Origin: DATBGO01 sp050011895
GTDB taxonomy: Bacteria; Actinomycetota; Actinomycetes; Streptosporangiales; Streptosporangiaceae
Assembly (NCBI GenBank): GCA_050011895.1
Contig: JBEKIF010000009.1
Coordinates: forward strand, 1-64,000
Direction: 5' to 3'
Length of the DNA: 64,000 nucleotides
Shown in pieces: positions 35,231 to 43,546 of this stretch. Position 1 is the first letter of the stretch; each line of letters begins with the position of its first letter. The translations under genes and the position numbers were made by a program. The notes below the pieces were generated by a model that was given only the letters and a program-made list of their open reading frames with translations, did no database searches and was not told the DNA's origin.

Positions 35231-36957
35231 CTGATCCTGATGCGGACCGGCCTGGTTCTACGGGCCGGCCCGACTCTGCGGACCGGAATGGTGCTGCGGA
35301 CGGGAATGGTGCTGCGGACCGGAATGGTGCTGCGGACCGGCCTGGTGCTGCGGGCCGGCCTGGTGCTGCGGGCCGGCCGAGCCCGGCGGACGGGCCGCTG
35401 CCGCAGCGGCGCCTGCCGCAGCGGTCCTGGCCTGACCGGCCTCAGGCTGGCCGGCGTCAGCTTGACCACCCTTTGCCCGACCACCCTTTGCCTGACTTGC
35501 GCAGGCCAGGGCAGCGCCCGCCTGAGCAGCGCCCGCCTGACCAGCGCCCGCCTGACCAGCGCCCGCCTGACCAGCGCCTGCCTGAGCAGCGCCCGGCTGA
35601 GCAGCGCCCGCCTGACCAGCGCCCACCTGACCAGCGCCTGCCTGACCAGCGCCCGGCTGAGCAGCGCCCGCCTGACCAGCGCCTGCCTGAGCAGCGGCTG
35701 CCTCACCGGCCCGGGCCTGACCAGCCGCTACCTGACCAGCCGCTAACTGACCGGCATGGCCTGGCTGACCGGCCTAGCTTCACCGCTCTGCCTGACCAGC
35801 CACGGCCTGACCAGCCGCGGCCTGACCAGCCGCGGCCCGACCAGCCTGGCCTGGCTGACCGGCCCAGCTTCACCGCTCTGCCCGACCTGGCGTCGCGCCA
35901 GCTTGGCGGCAGCGTCATGTTCGCCAACGACGAGCTGTTCGCGGAGAAGGAGAACCTGATCAAACCGGAGCCGCCGGGATTCACCGGGGGACAGTTCGGT
36001 CACAAGGGCAAGGTCTACGACGGATGGGAGACCAGGCGCCGTCGCACGCCCGGCCACGACCATGCGATCGTGCGCCTCGGCGCCCCGGGAATTGTGCAGG
36101 GGGTCGTGGTCGATACCGCGCATTTCCGCGGCAACTTTCCGGCGCAGATCTCCGTCGAGGCCGTCGGGGCTGAGGGTTACCCGGGGCCGGAGCAGCTCGC
36201 GGCGCTGGACTGGCATACCCTCATCCCGCCCACGGATGCACGCGGTGACACGGCCAACCACTATGCGGTGGCCGACCGGCGCCGGTGGACCCACGTCCGG
36301 CTGTCGATCTACCCGGATGGCGGAGTAGCCAGATTCCGGGTGTACGGCAAGGTGGTGCCCGATCCGCGGTTCCTCGCGGGCACCATCGACCTGGCCGGGA
36401 TGGAGAACGGCGGGGAGCTGGTCAGCTGCTCCGACGCGCGCTACTCATCAGCGGCCAACCTCATCCTGCCCGGGCGGGCCAGGTCCATGGCCGAGGGCTG
36501 GGAAAACGCCAGGCGGCGCGGCGCAGGCAACGACTACGCCACCTTCAGGCTGGGCGCGGGGGGGATGCTGCGTTACGTGGAGATCGACACCTCGTACTTC
36601 GTCGGCAACGCGCCCGGCTGGGTCCGGCTGCACGCAGCCGACGAGCGCGCCGCTGGCCCTGCGCCGGAGCTCAGGGCCGGCCCCGCTGCAGGCGAGATGA
36701 CTTGGTGGGAGGTTTTGCCGCGGCTACGAGTTCAGCCCGACACCAGGCACAGGTTCCTCGTCGATAGCCCGCGCGCCGCCACGCACATCCGCCTTGACGT
36801 CATCCCGGACGGCGGCCTGGCCCGGCTGCGAGTGTACGGCGAGGTGGTTCCCGAGGCGCTGACCCAGGCCTGGCTGCGCTGGCGTGACTCGATGCCAGAG
36901 CAGCACCGCCAGAGCCTGCCGGCGGAGGAGGTGTCCTGGCCCAGACCAGGCGAATGA
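35227..36957 (+). CDS. alc: Allantoicase with repeat-expanded N-terminus
   Basis: 576 residues; normal allantoicases have about 340-370. It hydrolyses allantoate to ureidoglycolate and urea. The conserved body starts near residue 214 (LASRQLGGSVMFANDELF) and has two similar jelly-roll domains: KVYDGWETRRRR with GVVVDTAHFRGNFP and HVRLSIYPDGGVARFRVYG, then MAEGWENARRR with YVEIDTSYFVGNAPG and HIRLDVIPDGGLARLRVYG. Before it come about 200 residues of D/Q/R/P repeats (PDQRPPDQRL style) between the normal-looking beginning MTDPD and FTALPDLASRQLGG. GTG 35227 overlaps the allantoinase remnant stop. An internal ATG at 35917 could make a shortened core protein. Confidence 0.9.
   Translation: MTDPDADRPGSTGRPDSADRNGAADGNGAADRNGAADRPGAAGRPGAAGRPSPADGPLPQRRLPQRSWPDRPQAGRRQLDHPLPDHPLPDLRRPGQRPPEQRPPDQRPPDQRPPDQRLPEQRPAEQRPPDQRPPDQRLPDQRPAEQRPPDQRLPEQRLPHRPGPDQPLPDQPLTDRHGLADRPSFTALPDQPRPDQPRPDQPRPDQPGLADRPSFTALPDLASRQLGGSVMFANDELFAEKENLIKPEPPGFTGGQFGHKGKVYDGWETRRRRTPGHDHAIVRLGAPGIVQGVVVDTAHFRGNFPAQISVEAVGAEGYPGPEQLAALDWHTLIPPTDARGDTANHYAVADRRRWTHVRLSIYPDGGVARFRVYGKVVPDPRFLAGTIDLAGMENGGELVSCSDARYSSAANLILPGRARSMAEGWENARRRGAGNDYATFRLGAGGMLRYVEIDTSYFVGNAPGWVRLHAADERAAGPAPELRAGPAAGEMTWWEVLPRLRVQPDTRHRFLVDSPRAATHIRLDVIPDGGLARLRVYGEVVPEALTQAWLRWRDSMPEQHRQSLPAEEVSWPRPGE
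35506..35850 (+). repeat. 15-bp-based minisatellite inside the allantoicase gene
   Basis: Tandem and higher-order repeats of 15-bp units such as GACCAGCGCCCGCCT with GAGCAG variants, encoding DQRPP/EQRPA. A second array at 35759-35880 duplicates a longer block so that GLADRPSFTALPD occurs twice. Less regular repeats (ADRNGAAD, GAAGRPGAAGRP) cover 35275-35390. Confidence 0.92.
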
Positions 36958-37005
36958 TGACAGGTGCGCTGATAGCATCCCGATTCAGGCTCAGCAGGGG
37001 GTGTT

Positions 37006-38766
37006 ATGGCATCAGGGCAGTATGACTTCGTCATCGTCGGCGGTGGCTCGGCGGGCAGCGCGCTCGCGAACCGTCTGTCGGCCGACCCTTCACACCGCGT
37101 GCTGGTGCTCGAGGCGGGGCGGCCTGACTATCCCTGGGACCTGTTCATCCACATGCCGGCCGCCCTGACCTTCCCGATCGGCAGCCGATTCTACGACTGG
37201 AAGTATGAGTCGGAGCCCGAGCCGTTCATGAACGGGCGCCGGATCTACCATGCCAGGGGCAAGGTGCTCGGCGGTTCAAGCAGCATCAACGGCATGATCT
37301 TCCAGCGCGGCAACCCGCTGGACTACCAGCGCTGGGCCGCTGACCCGGGGATGGCGGCCTGGGACTACGCGCATTGCCTGCCGTACTTCAAGCGGATGGA
37401 GAACTGCCTGGCCGGCGGCGATGAGTACCGCGGCACCGAGGGCCCGCTCGTGCTGGAGCGCGGGCCGGCCACTAACCCGCTGTTCACGGCGTTCTTCGCG
37501 GCGGTTCAGGAGGCCGGCTACGCGCTGACCGACGACGTGAACGGCTACCGGCAGGAGGGCTTCGCTCCGTTCGACAGGAACGTCCACCGCGGCAGGCGGC
37601 TGTCGGCCGCGGGCGCCTACCTGCACCCGGTGATGCAGCGCCCCAACCTGACCGTCGCCACCCGGGTTTTCGTGACGAAGATCCTCTTCGACGGCACCAG
37701 GGCCGTCGGCGTGCGGTTCACTCGCAACGGCCAGTCGCAGCGGGTCAGGGCCGGGGAGGTCATCCTGTGCGGCGGCGCCATCAACTCCCCGCAGCTGCTC
37801 CAGCTTTCCGGGGTCGGCAGCCCAGGCCTGCTCGCCGAGCACGGCATCGGGGTGGTCGCTGACCTGCCAGGAGTCGGCGAGAACCTCCAGGATCACCTCG
37901 AGGTCTACGTCCAGTTCGCCTCGAAGCTGCCCGTTTCCGTAGCGCCGGCCCTGAAGTGGCGGAACCGGCCGGTGGTCGGGGCCAGGTGGCTCTTCCTGCG
38001 CAGCGGCCCCGGCGCGACCAACCACTTCGAGGGCGGCGGGTTCGCCAGGAGTAACGACGAGGCGGCCTACCCGAACCTGATGTTCCACTTCCTGCCGATA
38101 GCGATCCGCTACGACGGCTCGGCGCCGGCCGGCGGCCATGGCTACCAGGTGCACATCGGACCGATGTACTCAGACTCCAGGGGATCGGTGCGGATCACCT
38201 CGGCTGATCCGTCCGTGCATCCCGCGCTGCGGTTCAACTACCTGTCGACTGCCCAGGACCGCCGGGAATGGCCAGAGGCCATCCGCGTCGCACGGCGGAT
38301 ACTGAACCAGCCCGCCTTCGACAAGTTCAACGGCGGCGAACTGTCACCAGGACCTGACGTATCGACGGACGAGCAGATCCTGGACTGGGTGGCCCGCGAT
38401 GGTGAGACCGCACTGCATCCGTCGTGCACCTGCAAGATGGGCACCGGCGAGCTGTCGGTGGTCGACCCGGCCACCATGCGGGTTCATGGGCTGGACGGGC
38501 TGCGCGTCGTAGATGCCTCGGTGCTGCCGTACGTCACCAACGGCAATATTTATGCGCCAGTGATGATGGTCGCGGAGAAGTCCGCCGACCTGATCCTGGG
38601 CAATACTCCGCTGCCGCCGTCGACCGCCGAGTTCTATCAGCGCGCCAGGGACGCGGCCCGGCCGGCTGGCCAGGCAGCGGGCCCGGTGGCGGCCCCGGCT
38701 GGCCCGGCAGCGGACCCGGCTGGCCAGGCAGCGGGGCCTGACGGCCAGCGCGACGATGCCAAGTGA
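37006..38766 (+). CDS. betA: GMC-family FAD oxidoreductase, choline dehydrogenase-like
   Basis: 586 residues. FAD motif YDFVIVGGGSAGSALANRLS at the start, GMC signature GKVLGGSSSINGMIFQRG, second signature GAINSPQLLQLSGVG, and active-site His471 in LHPSCTCKMG with the NGNIYAPVMMVAEK ending. The HARGKVLGGSSSIN and WAADPG blocks match choline dehydrogenases, which oxidise choline to betaine aldehyde; other alcohol oxidases of the family remain possible. The last 35 residues are an Ala/Gly/Pro tail from a minisatellite. The start lies 48 bases after allantoicase, with AGGGGG as ribosome binding site. The stop overlaps the decarboxylase start. Confidence 0.87.
   Translation: MASGQYDFVIVGGGSAGSALANRLSADPSHRVLVLEAGRPDYPWDLFIHMPAALTFPIGSRFYDWKYESEPEPFMNGRRIYHARGKVLGGSSSINGMIFQRGNPLDYQRWAADPGMAAWDYAHCLPYFKRMENCLAGGDEYRGTEGPLVLERGPATNPLFTAFFAAVQEAGYALTDDVNGYRQEGFAPFDRNVHRGRRLSAAGAYLHPVMQRPNLTVATRVFVTKILFDGTRAVGVRFTRNGQSQRVRAGEVILCGGAINSPQLLQLSGVGSPGLLAEHGIGVVADLPGVGENLQDHLEVYVQFASKLPVSVAPALKWRNRPVVGARWLFLRSGPGATNHFEGGGFARSNDEAAYPNLMFHFLPIAIRYDGSAPAGGHGYQVHIGPMYSDSRGSVRITSADPSVHPALRFNYLSTAQDRREWPEAIRVARRILNQPAFDKFNGGELSPGPDVSTDEQILDWVARDGETALHPSCTCKMGTGELSVVDPATMRVHGLDGLRVVDASVLPYVTNGNIYAPVMMVAEKSADLILGNTPLPPSTAEFYQRARDAARPAGQAAGPVAAPAGPAADPAGQAAGPDGQRDDAK
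38659..38753 (+). repeat. Minisatellite at the 3' end of the GMC gene
   Basis: Degenerate 24-27-bp units of GGCTGGCCAGGCAGCGGGCC type, encoding AGQAAGP/AGPAADP repeats after the conserved domain. Confidence 0.8.
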
Positions 38767-40247
38767 CGCACACTGGGCTGGTGATCGATTCCGGCGCGCC
38801 AGGTCCGCACGATCCGCGCGATCCGCGCGGGCTCCGGGCTGACGCTCCGCTGCTGGATGGCTGGCTGCGCTCCACCGCGCAGGCCGAGGCAGGCGAGCTG
38901 ACCCCGATGTGCGTGCCTGGTCACAAGCAGCGCCAGGACCTGGTCGGCGCGGTCGTCGCTGGTGACGCTCCGCTGTATGGCGGCCTCGACTCGATCAAGC
39001 ACGCCGACACGCTTCGGATCGAAGGGGAACGGCGGGCCGCGCTGCTGTGGGGGGCAGACTGGTGCCGGTTCTCGGTCGCCGGGTCCACCCATGGCAACCA
39101 GGCCCTGGCTCTCGCGATCGGCTCACCGGGCCAGGAAGTGATCATCACTCGCACGCTGCACCGATCGCTCCTGCTCGGGCTGGTGCTCGCCGGGCTGCGC
39201 CCGGTCTGGATGCGGCCGGCGGTCGACCCGTCCTCGGGCCTGCCGGGGGCAGTCGGCGTCGAGACGGTCCGGACCGCGCTCGCCGCCCACCCGGGAGCCT
39301 GTGCCGTGTACCTCGGCGAGCCCTCGTACGTCGGGACCATCGGCGACCTGGCCGGCCAGGCGGCCGCGGCGCACGAGGCCGGCGTTCCGCTGGTGGTCGA
39401 CGCGGCCTGGGCCGCGCACCTCGGCTTCCATCCCGACCTGCCGCCGCACGCGCTCGGCGCAGGTGCCGACGCGATGGTGACCAGCGCGCACAAGGCGCTG
39501 CCCGCCTACACCCAGGGCGCGTTGGTGCTCGCGAGGACCGGGCTGCTGGACGCCGCCCGGCTGGACCGGGCGTTCGACGCCACCCACACGACCAGCCCGG
39601 CCGGATCCATCATGGCGAGCATCGACGCGGCGCGGGCGCTGCTGGCCAGGGACGGGAAGGAACTGTGCGGCCGGCTGATTCAGGCGGTCGCCGCCGCGAA
39701 ACAGCGGCTCCGCCAGGTTCCCGGAGTCGCCGTCCTTGATGGTCCGGGCGTGGAGCCGACCAAGCTGGTGGTGCTGCTGGCGGGCACCGGGGCGAGCGGG
39801 TACGCGATAGAGACCGACCTGGTCGCGCGCGGGATGCCAGTGGAGATGGCCGACCGGGACACAATGGTGCCGATCCCAGCGATCGCCGACGACGAGGACC
39901 AGTTCGCTCGCTTCACCGAAGAGCTTGTGGCCGCGATCGAGCGGCACCGCGGCGCCCCGCGGCGACCGGTAGCGGCAGCCGCCTGGACGGTGGTTCCTGA
40001 GACCGTGCTGTCGCCCAGAGAAGCATTTTTCGCGCCGAACGAGACCGTCGGCGCCGATGCGGCGGTCGGGCGGATCAGCGCCGAGCTGATCGCGCCCTAC
40101 CCGCCCGGCGTCCCGGTGCTCGCCCCCGGTGAGCGGGTCACTGCAGCCGCCCTCGATGCGCTGCGCGAGGTGAAGGCCGATGGCGGCCGGATCGCCTACG
40201 CCGCCGACCCGAGCCTCGCCACCTTCCAGGTGATCGCCGGGCACTGA
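38763..40247 (+). CDS. Orn/Lys/Arg decarboxylase-family PLP enzyme
   Basis: 494 residues, fold-type I decarboxylase (SpeA/LdcC/CadA superfamily, short form without the N-terminal wing). Markers: MCVPGHKQRQDL, SVAGSTHGNQALALAIG, and the Schiff-base lysine in TSAHKALPAYTQG (K244). The C-terminal domain (about 395-494) contains LIAPYPPGVPVLAPGE. Substrate (arginine, lysine or ornithine) cannot be assigned. GTG 38763 overlaps the GMC gene stop, so the two are translationally coupled, which is an unusual pairing. Confidence 0.88.
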   Translation: MTHTGLVIDSGAPGPHDPRDPRGLRADAPLLDGWLRSTAQAEAGELTPMCVPGHKQRQDLVGAVVAGDAPLYGGLDSIKHADTLRIEGERRAALLWGADWCRFSVAGSTHGNQALALAIGSPGQEVIITRTLHRSLLLGLVLAGLRPVWMRPAVDPSSGLPGAVGVETVRTALAAHPGACAVYLGEPSYVGTIGDLAGQAAAAHEAGVPLVVDAAWAAHLGFHPDLPPHALGAGADAMVTSAHKALPAYTQGALVLARTGLLDAARLDRAFDATHTTSPAGSIMASIDAARALLARDGKELCGRLIQAVAAAKQRLRQVPGVAVLDGPGVEPTKLVVLLAGTGASGYAIETDLVARGMPVEMADRDTMVPIPAIADDEDQFARFTEELVAAIERHRGAPRRPVAAAAWTVVPETVLSPREAFFAPNETVGADAAVGRISAELIAPYPPGVPVLAPGERVTAAALDALREVKADGGRIAYAADPSLATFQVIAGH

Positions 40248-40317
40248 CGCCGCCGAGGGCGCCTGGCGCCGGACGATCCTGCCCGGCTGGGCCGTCCAGC
40301 ATTAGCCCGACACAAGG

Positions 40318-40701
40318 GTGTCCCCAGCCGCCGCCGATCTGGGCATGGTCACCGCTGGAGCGCATTCGGTCACCGGGAATCTGGGTGACGTGACAGTCAC
40401 GGCTGCGGGAACTGGCAGCTGGACCGCCATGGTGACCTCGACGGACTTCAGCAACGGCGTCACCACCATCCCGGCCGCCGACATCTTCTACTCGGCGCCT
40501 GTGGCCACCACGACTGGCGATGTCCTGCTCAATCCGCCGAATTCAGCGACGTTGTCTGATTCGGCCAGCGTGGCCGTGCAAAGTGCGGCCTCCGTGACTG
40601 GCGACACCACTTCTACCTGGAATCCGACGCTCACCGTGACGCTGCCGCTGTCGGTGACGAAGGGCATCTACATGGCGACCATCACTCATTCCGTCGCCTG
40701 A
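40318..40701 (+). pseudogene. 5'-truncated secreted beta-domain protein (WxL-like)
   Basis: 127 residues from GTG 40318. LGDVTVTAAGTGSWTAMVTS, then TTSTWNPTLTVTLPLSVTKG and the ending ATITHSVA resemble a family of actinomycete secreted beta-sandwich proteins. Those normally start with a signal peptide and about 40 more residues. Here an in-frame stop (40303-40305) lies five codons upstream, and no signal sequence exists. I judge it a remnant, though a short expressed protein cannot be excluded. Confidence 0.5.
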
Positions 40702-40885
40702 GGCCCCGCTCTCATGATCACGGTTTATCGGTGGGCCGCGCACGCACTTCCTGTTCGTGCTCGTCCGTGGCGGCTGGTGACGGGCGCGGACCGCCGGCCG
40801 CCCCGGTCTGGTACAACCATCAGCTCGTGGACTACGGCAAGAACGCGGACTAGCGCCGTCCGCCATCCATGCTCCGCCCAGCTTG

Positions 40886-40945
40886 TACCGGATTTGGTGA
40901 CCACATTGCCGACATATCGGTCGGGTTTCCGACCCAAATCCGGTA
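40886..40945. repeat. 12-bp inverted repeat with nested hairpin
   Basis: TACCGGATTTGG (40886-40897) is answered by its exact complement at 40934-40945. Inside lies GGTCGG-GTTT-CCGACC (40919-40934). It is AT-richer than its surroundings. Could be a terminator-like structure or the ends of a small element. The region 40702-41181 has no convincing gene. Confidence 0.6.
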
Positions 40946-41003
40946 TAGGTAAGCAGAGCCTGCTGAGCAATTCGTGCAAAAACGATGAATCGGGCGCGCC
41001 GAG

Positions 41004-41153
41004 TTTGTCATCAGCCGCCCGGACCCAAGCGACGGCCGGGTGAAGGTCGCGGGCGGAACTCGGGCAGACCGCGGGCGCGTCCAATTTGTCATCAGTCGCC
41101 AGGATCCAGAGTGACGGCCGGGTGAAGGTCGCGGGCGGAACTCGGGCAGACCG
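41004..41153. repeat. Direct repeat of about 68 bp, two copies
   Basis: Copies at 41004-41071 and 41085-41153, period 81-82 bp. They share a 41-bp identical stretch that starts GACGGCCGGGTGAAGGTCGC; the left part differs at several bases. Function unknown. Confidence 0.9.
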
Positions 41154-41181
41154 AGGATCGGGGCGCCGCAAGGTGACTTGT

Positions 41182-41865
41182 TCAGGCGCCCGCCGCGCCG
41201 GTCACCGCGGCGGCGATCTCAGCAAGCAGGACTTCGGCCCGGGCCGGGCGTTTGTCGCCGGGTGATGCGGCGAGGTTGATCGAGACCAGGACCGCGGCGG
41301 CGCGGGCACCCGCCTGTACCAGCAGAACGGCGGTGCTGGCTTCGCCGCGCAGCCTGGGGTTCCCTTCGGCGGCGAGGCGCGCGGCGAGCCTGGCGGTCTG
41401 GGCGGCGATCTCGAGCACCTCCATCGGGGTGGTGGCCGCCTCGGACAGCGCGGCGTCGATCCGCTGCCGCTGGTGCTCGGCGTCCGGGTCTGGGAGATAG
41501 CTGGCTGGGCCGGGGTCCTGGCCGGGCTGATCGCGGAGGGCGGCGACCACGCCCCGGTATGACTCGGCATCGGCCTGGACGAGCGAAGCGGCGGAGCCGC
41601 GCAGTTGTTCGGCCTCGGCGACCAGGAACTCGATGTCGAGCGCGGCCAGCTGCTGCGCCGATAGGCGGGCCGCCATTGCGCACAGGCTCGCCCCGAGGGC
41701 GACGGTCAGGGCCGCGGCGCTGCCGCCTCCTGGCGCGGCATGGCCTGCCGACAGCGTGCCAAGGAACTCGCCGAGCGTCTGGTCGAGGTAACGGGGCGGC
41801 CCGGGATCCGGGCCGCCCGGCGGGTCGTCCGGTGAGTTATCAGGAGAGACCGACAACCTGGCCAT
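41182..41865 (-). CDS. fchA: Cyclodeaminase/cyclohydrolase family protein (methenyl-THF cyclohydrolase)
   Basis: 227 residues, all helical, matching the formiminotransferase-cyclodeaminase C-terminal family (FTCD_C). It shows LGEFLGTLSAGHAAPGGGSA and VALGASLCAMAARLS at the N-terminus. Stand-alone members next to formate-THF ligase act as methenyl-tetrahydrofolate cyclohydrolase (FchA), converting methenyl-THF to 10-formyl-THF. ATG 41865 overlaps the fhs end by 26 bases, indicating tight coupling. Histidine degradation genes are absent here, so the cyclodeaminase reaction is less likely. Confidence 0.85.
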   Translation of the reverse strand: MARLSVSPDNSPDDPPGGPDPGPPRYLDQTLGEFLGTLSAGHAAPGGGSAAALTVALGASLCAMAARLSAQQLAALDIEFLVAEAEQLRGSAASLVQADAESYRGVVAALRDQPGQDPGPASYLPDPDAEHQRQRIDAALSEAATTPMEVLEIAAQTARLAARLAAEGNPRLRGEASTAVLLVQAGARAAAVLVSINLAASPGDKRPARAEVLLAEIAAAVTGAAGA

Positions 41866-43546
41866 CCTCATCGATATCGATCCGCTCCGCGGCTGAGTGC
41901 GAGGAGAGACCCGGCATGGTCCGCATGTCTCCGCAGATCGGGTAGATGAACCCGGCGCCGACCGACGCGCGGACCTCGTGCACCGGCAACCGCCAGCCGG
42001 TCGGGGCGCCCTTGAGTGCCGGATCGAAGGAGAGCGACAGCGGAGTCTTGGCCACGCAGATCGGCAGGCTGCCGAAACCGTTGCGCTCATAGGTATCCAG
42101 CTGCTTGGCGGCAGCGGGCAGGTAGTCGACGCCGTCAGCGCCGTAGACCCGAGTGGCGATCGTCTCGATCTTTTCCCGCAGCGAAGCCTCGCTGGGGTAG
42201 AGGAACTGGAAGTCGACCGGCTCCTCGGCCGCCTTGGCAACTGCTTCGGCGAGCTCGATGGCGCCGTGGCCGCCGTCAGCGAAGTTGGTGCAGATCGCCG
42301 AGCGGATCCCCATCGAGTCGGCGATCTCACGGATGGCCGCGTGCTCGGACGGGAAATCCTCCGGCATCGCATTGATCGCAATGACTGGCGTGACGCCGTG
42401 CATGCGGACGTTATCAACATGCTTGCGCAGGTTGGCGGCGCCAGCCAGCACCTCCTCCGGGTTCTCGGCCAGCATCGCGTCGGGCAGCGGCCTGCCTGCC
42501 ACGACGTGATGGCGGCCGGAGTGCGTTTTTAGCGCCCGTACGGTGCTGACTACCACGGCAGCGTCAGGCGTGAGCCCGGACACCCGGCACTTGATGTTGA
42601 AAAAGCGTTCGGCGCCCATGTCGGCGCCGAAACCGGCCTCGGTGATCAGGAAATCCCCGGTGTGGATGCCGATCAGGTCGGCGACGACCGAGGAGTTGCC
42701 GTGCGCGATGTTGCCGAACGGGCCCGCGTGCACCAGAACGGGGGTGTTCTCCAGCGTCTGCAGCAGGTTCGGCTTAATGGCGTCCCGCATGATCACGGTC
42801 ATCGCGCCTGCCGCCTTGAGCTGCTCGGCGGTGACCGGGTCGCCGGCCGACGTGTAGCCCACCACGATCCGGCCGAGCCTGGCCCGCATGTCCTTAAGCG
42901 AGACTGATAGGGCAAGCACGGCCATAACTTCAGAAGCGGCCGTGATGTCGAAGCCGGTCTGCCGCGGCACGCCATCCGCCTTGGCGCCGAGGCCGATGAC
43001 GATGTTCCGCAACGCCCGGTCGTTCACGTCAAGAACCCGGCGCCAGGTGATGTTATGCAGGTCCAGGCCGATCGCATTGCCCATGTGCAGGTGGTTATCC
43101 AGCATGGCGGAGAGCATGTTGTGGGCCGCAGTCACAGCGTGCATGTCGCCGGTGAGGTGCAGGTTGAGCGCCTCGAAAGGGATCACCTGACTGTAGCCGC
43201 CGCCGGCCGCGCCGCCCTTGATCCCGAAGGTCGGGCCCATCGAGCCCTGCCGGATCGCGATGGTCGCGCGCTTCCCGATGTGATGCATCGCCTGGCCAAG
43301 GCCCACAGTGGTGGTGGTCTTGCCCTCGCCGAACGGCGTCGGCGTGACCGCGGTCACGACAACGTACTTGGCGCGTGGCTGGTCGGCGAGCGCCGGTATG
43401 GCGGCCAGATCGATCTTGGCTATGTGCTCGCCGTATGACTCAAGCAACTCGGGCGGCAGCCCGATCTCCGCTGCGATCTCGGCAATCGGCTTGAGCTTGG
43501 CCTGCCTGGCGATCTCCAGCGCGGTTGGCATTCCCATTTCAAACAT
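41840..43546 (-). CDS. fhs: Formate--tetrahydrofolate ligase
   Basis: 568 residues. The ATP-binding loop is TPFGEGKTTTTVGL (about 70-83). Further family blocks: RQGSMGPTFGIKGGAAGGG, DMHAVTAAHNMLSAMLDNH, GFDITAASEVMAVLAL, EAGFGADMGAERFFNIKC. It interconverts formate + ATP + THF and 10-formyl-THF, working in either direction. With FchA it links methenyl-THF to formate. ATG 43546 has AAAGG in front and overlaps the ALDH gene by eight bases (ATGTTTGA). Confidence 0.96.
   Translation of the reverse strand: MFEMGMPTALEIARQAKLKPIAEIAAEIGLPPELLESYGEHIAKIDLAAIPALADQPRAKYVVVTAVTPTPFGEGKTTTTVGLGQAMHHIGKRATIAIRQGSMGPTFGIKGGAAGGGYSQVIPFEALNLHLTGDMHAVTAAHNMLSAMLDNHLHMGNAIGLDLHNITWRRVLDVNDRALRNIVIGLGAKADGVPRQTGFDITAASEVMAVLALSVSLKDMRARLGRIVVGYTSAGDPVTAEQLKAAGAMTVIMRDAIKPNLLQTLENTPVLVHAGPFGNIAHGNSSVVADLIGIHTGDFLITEAGFGADMGAERFFNIKCRVSGLTPDAAVVVSTVRALKTHSGRHHVVAGRPLPDAMLAENPEEVLAGAANLRKHVDNVRMHGVTPVIAINAMPEDFPSEHAAIREIADSMGIRSAICTNFADGGHGAIELAEAVAKAAEEPVDFQFLYPSEASLREKIETIATRVYGADGVDYLPAAAKQLDTYERNGFGSLPICVAKTPLSLSFDPALKGAPTGWRLPVHEVRASVGAGFIYPICGDMRTMPGLSSHSAAERIDIDEDGQVVGLS

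Noticed and set aside
40702..41181. Insertion sequence
   Set aside because: Repeats are present but there is no transposase frame and no target-site duplication could be recognised.
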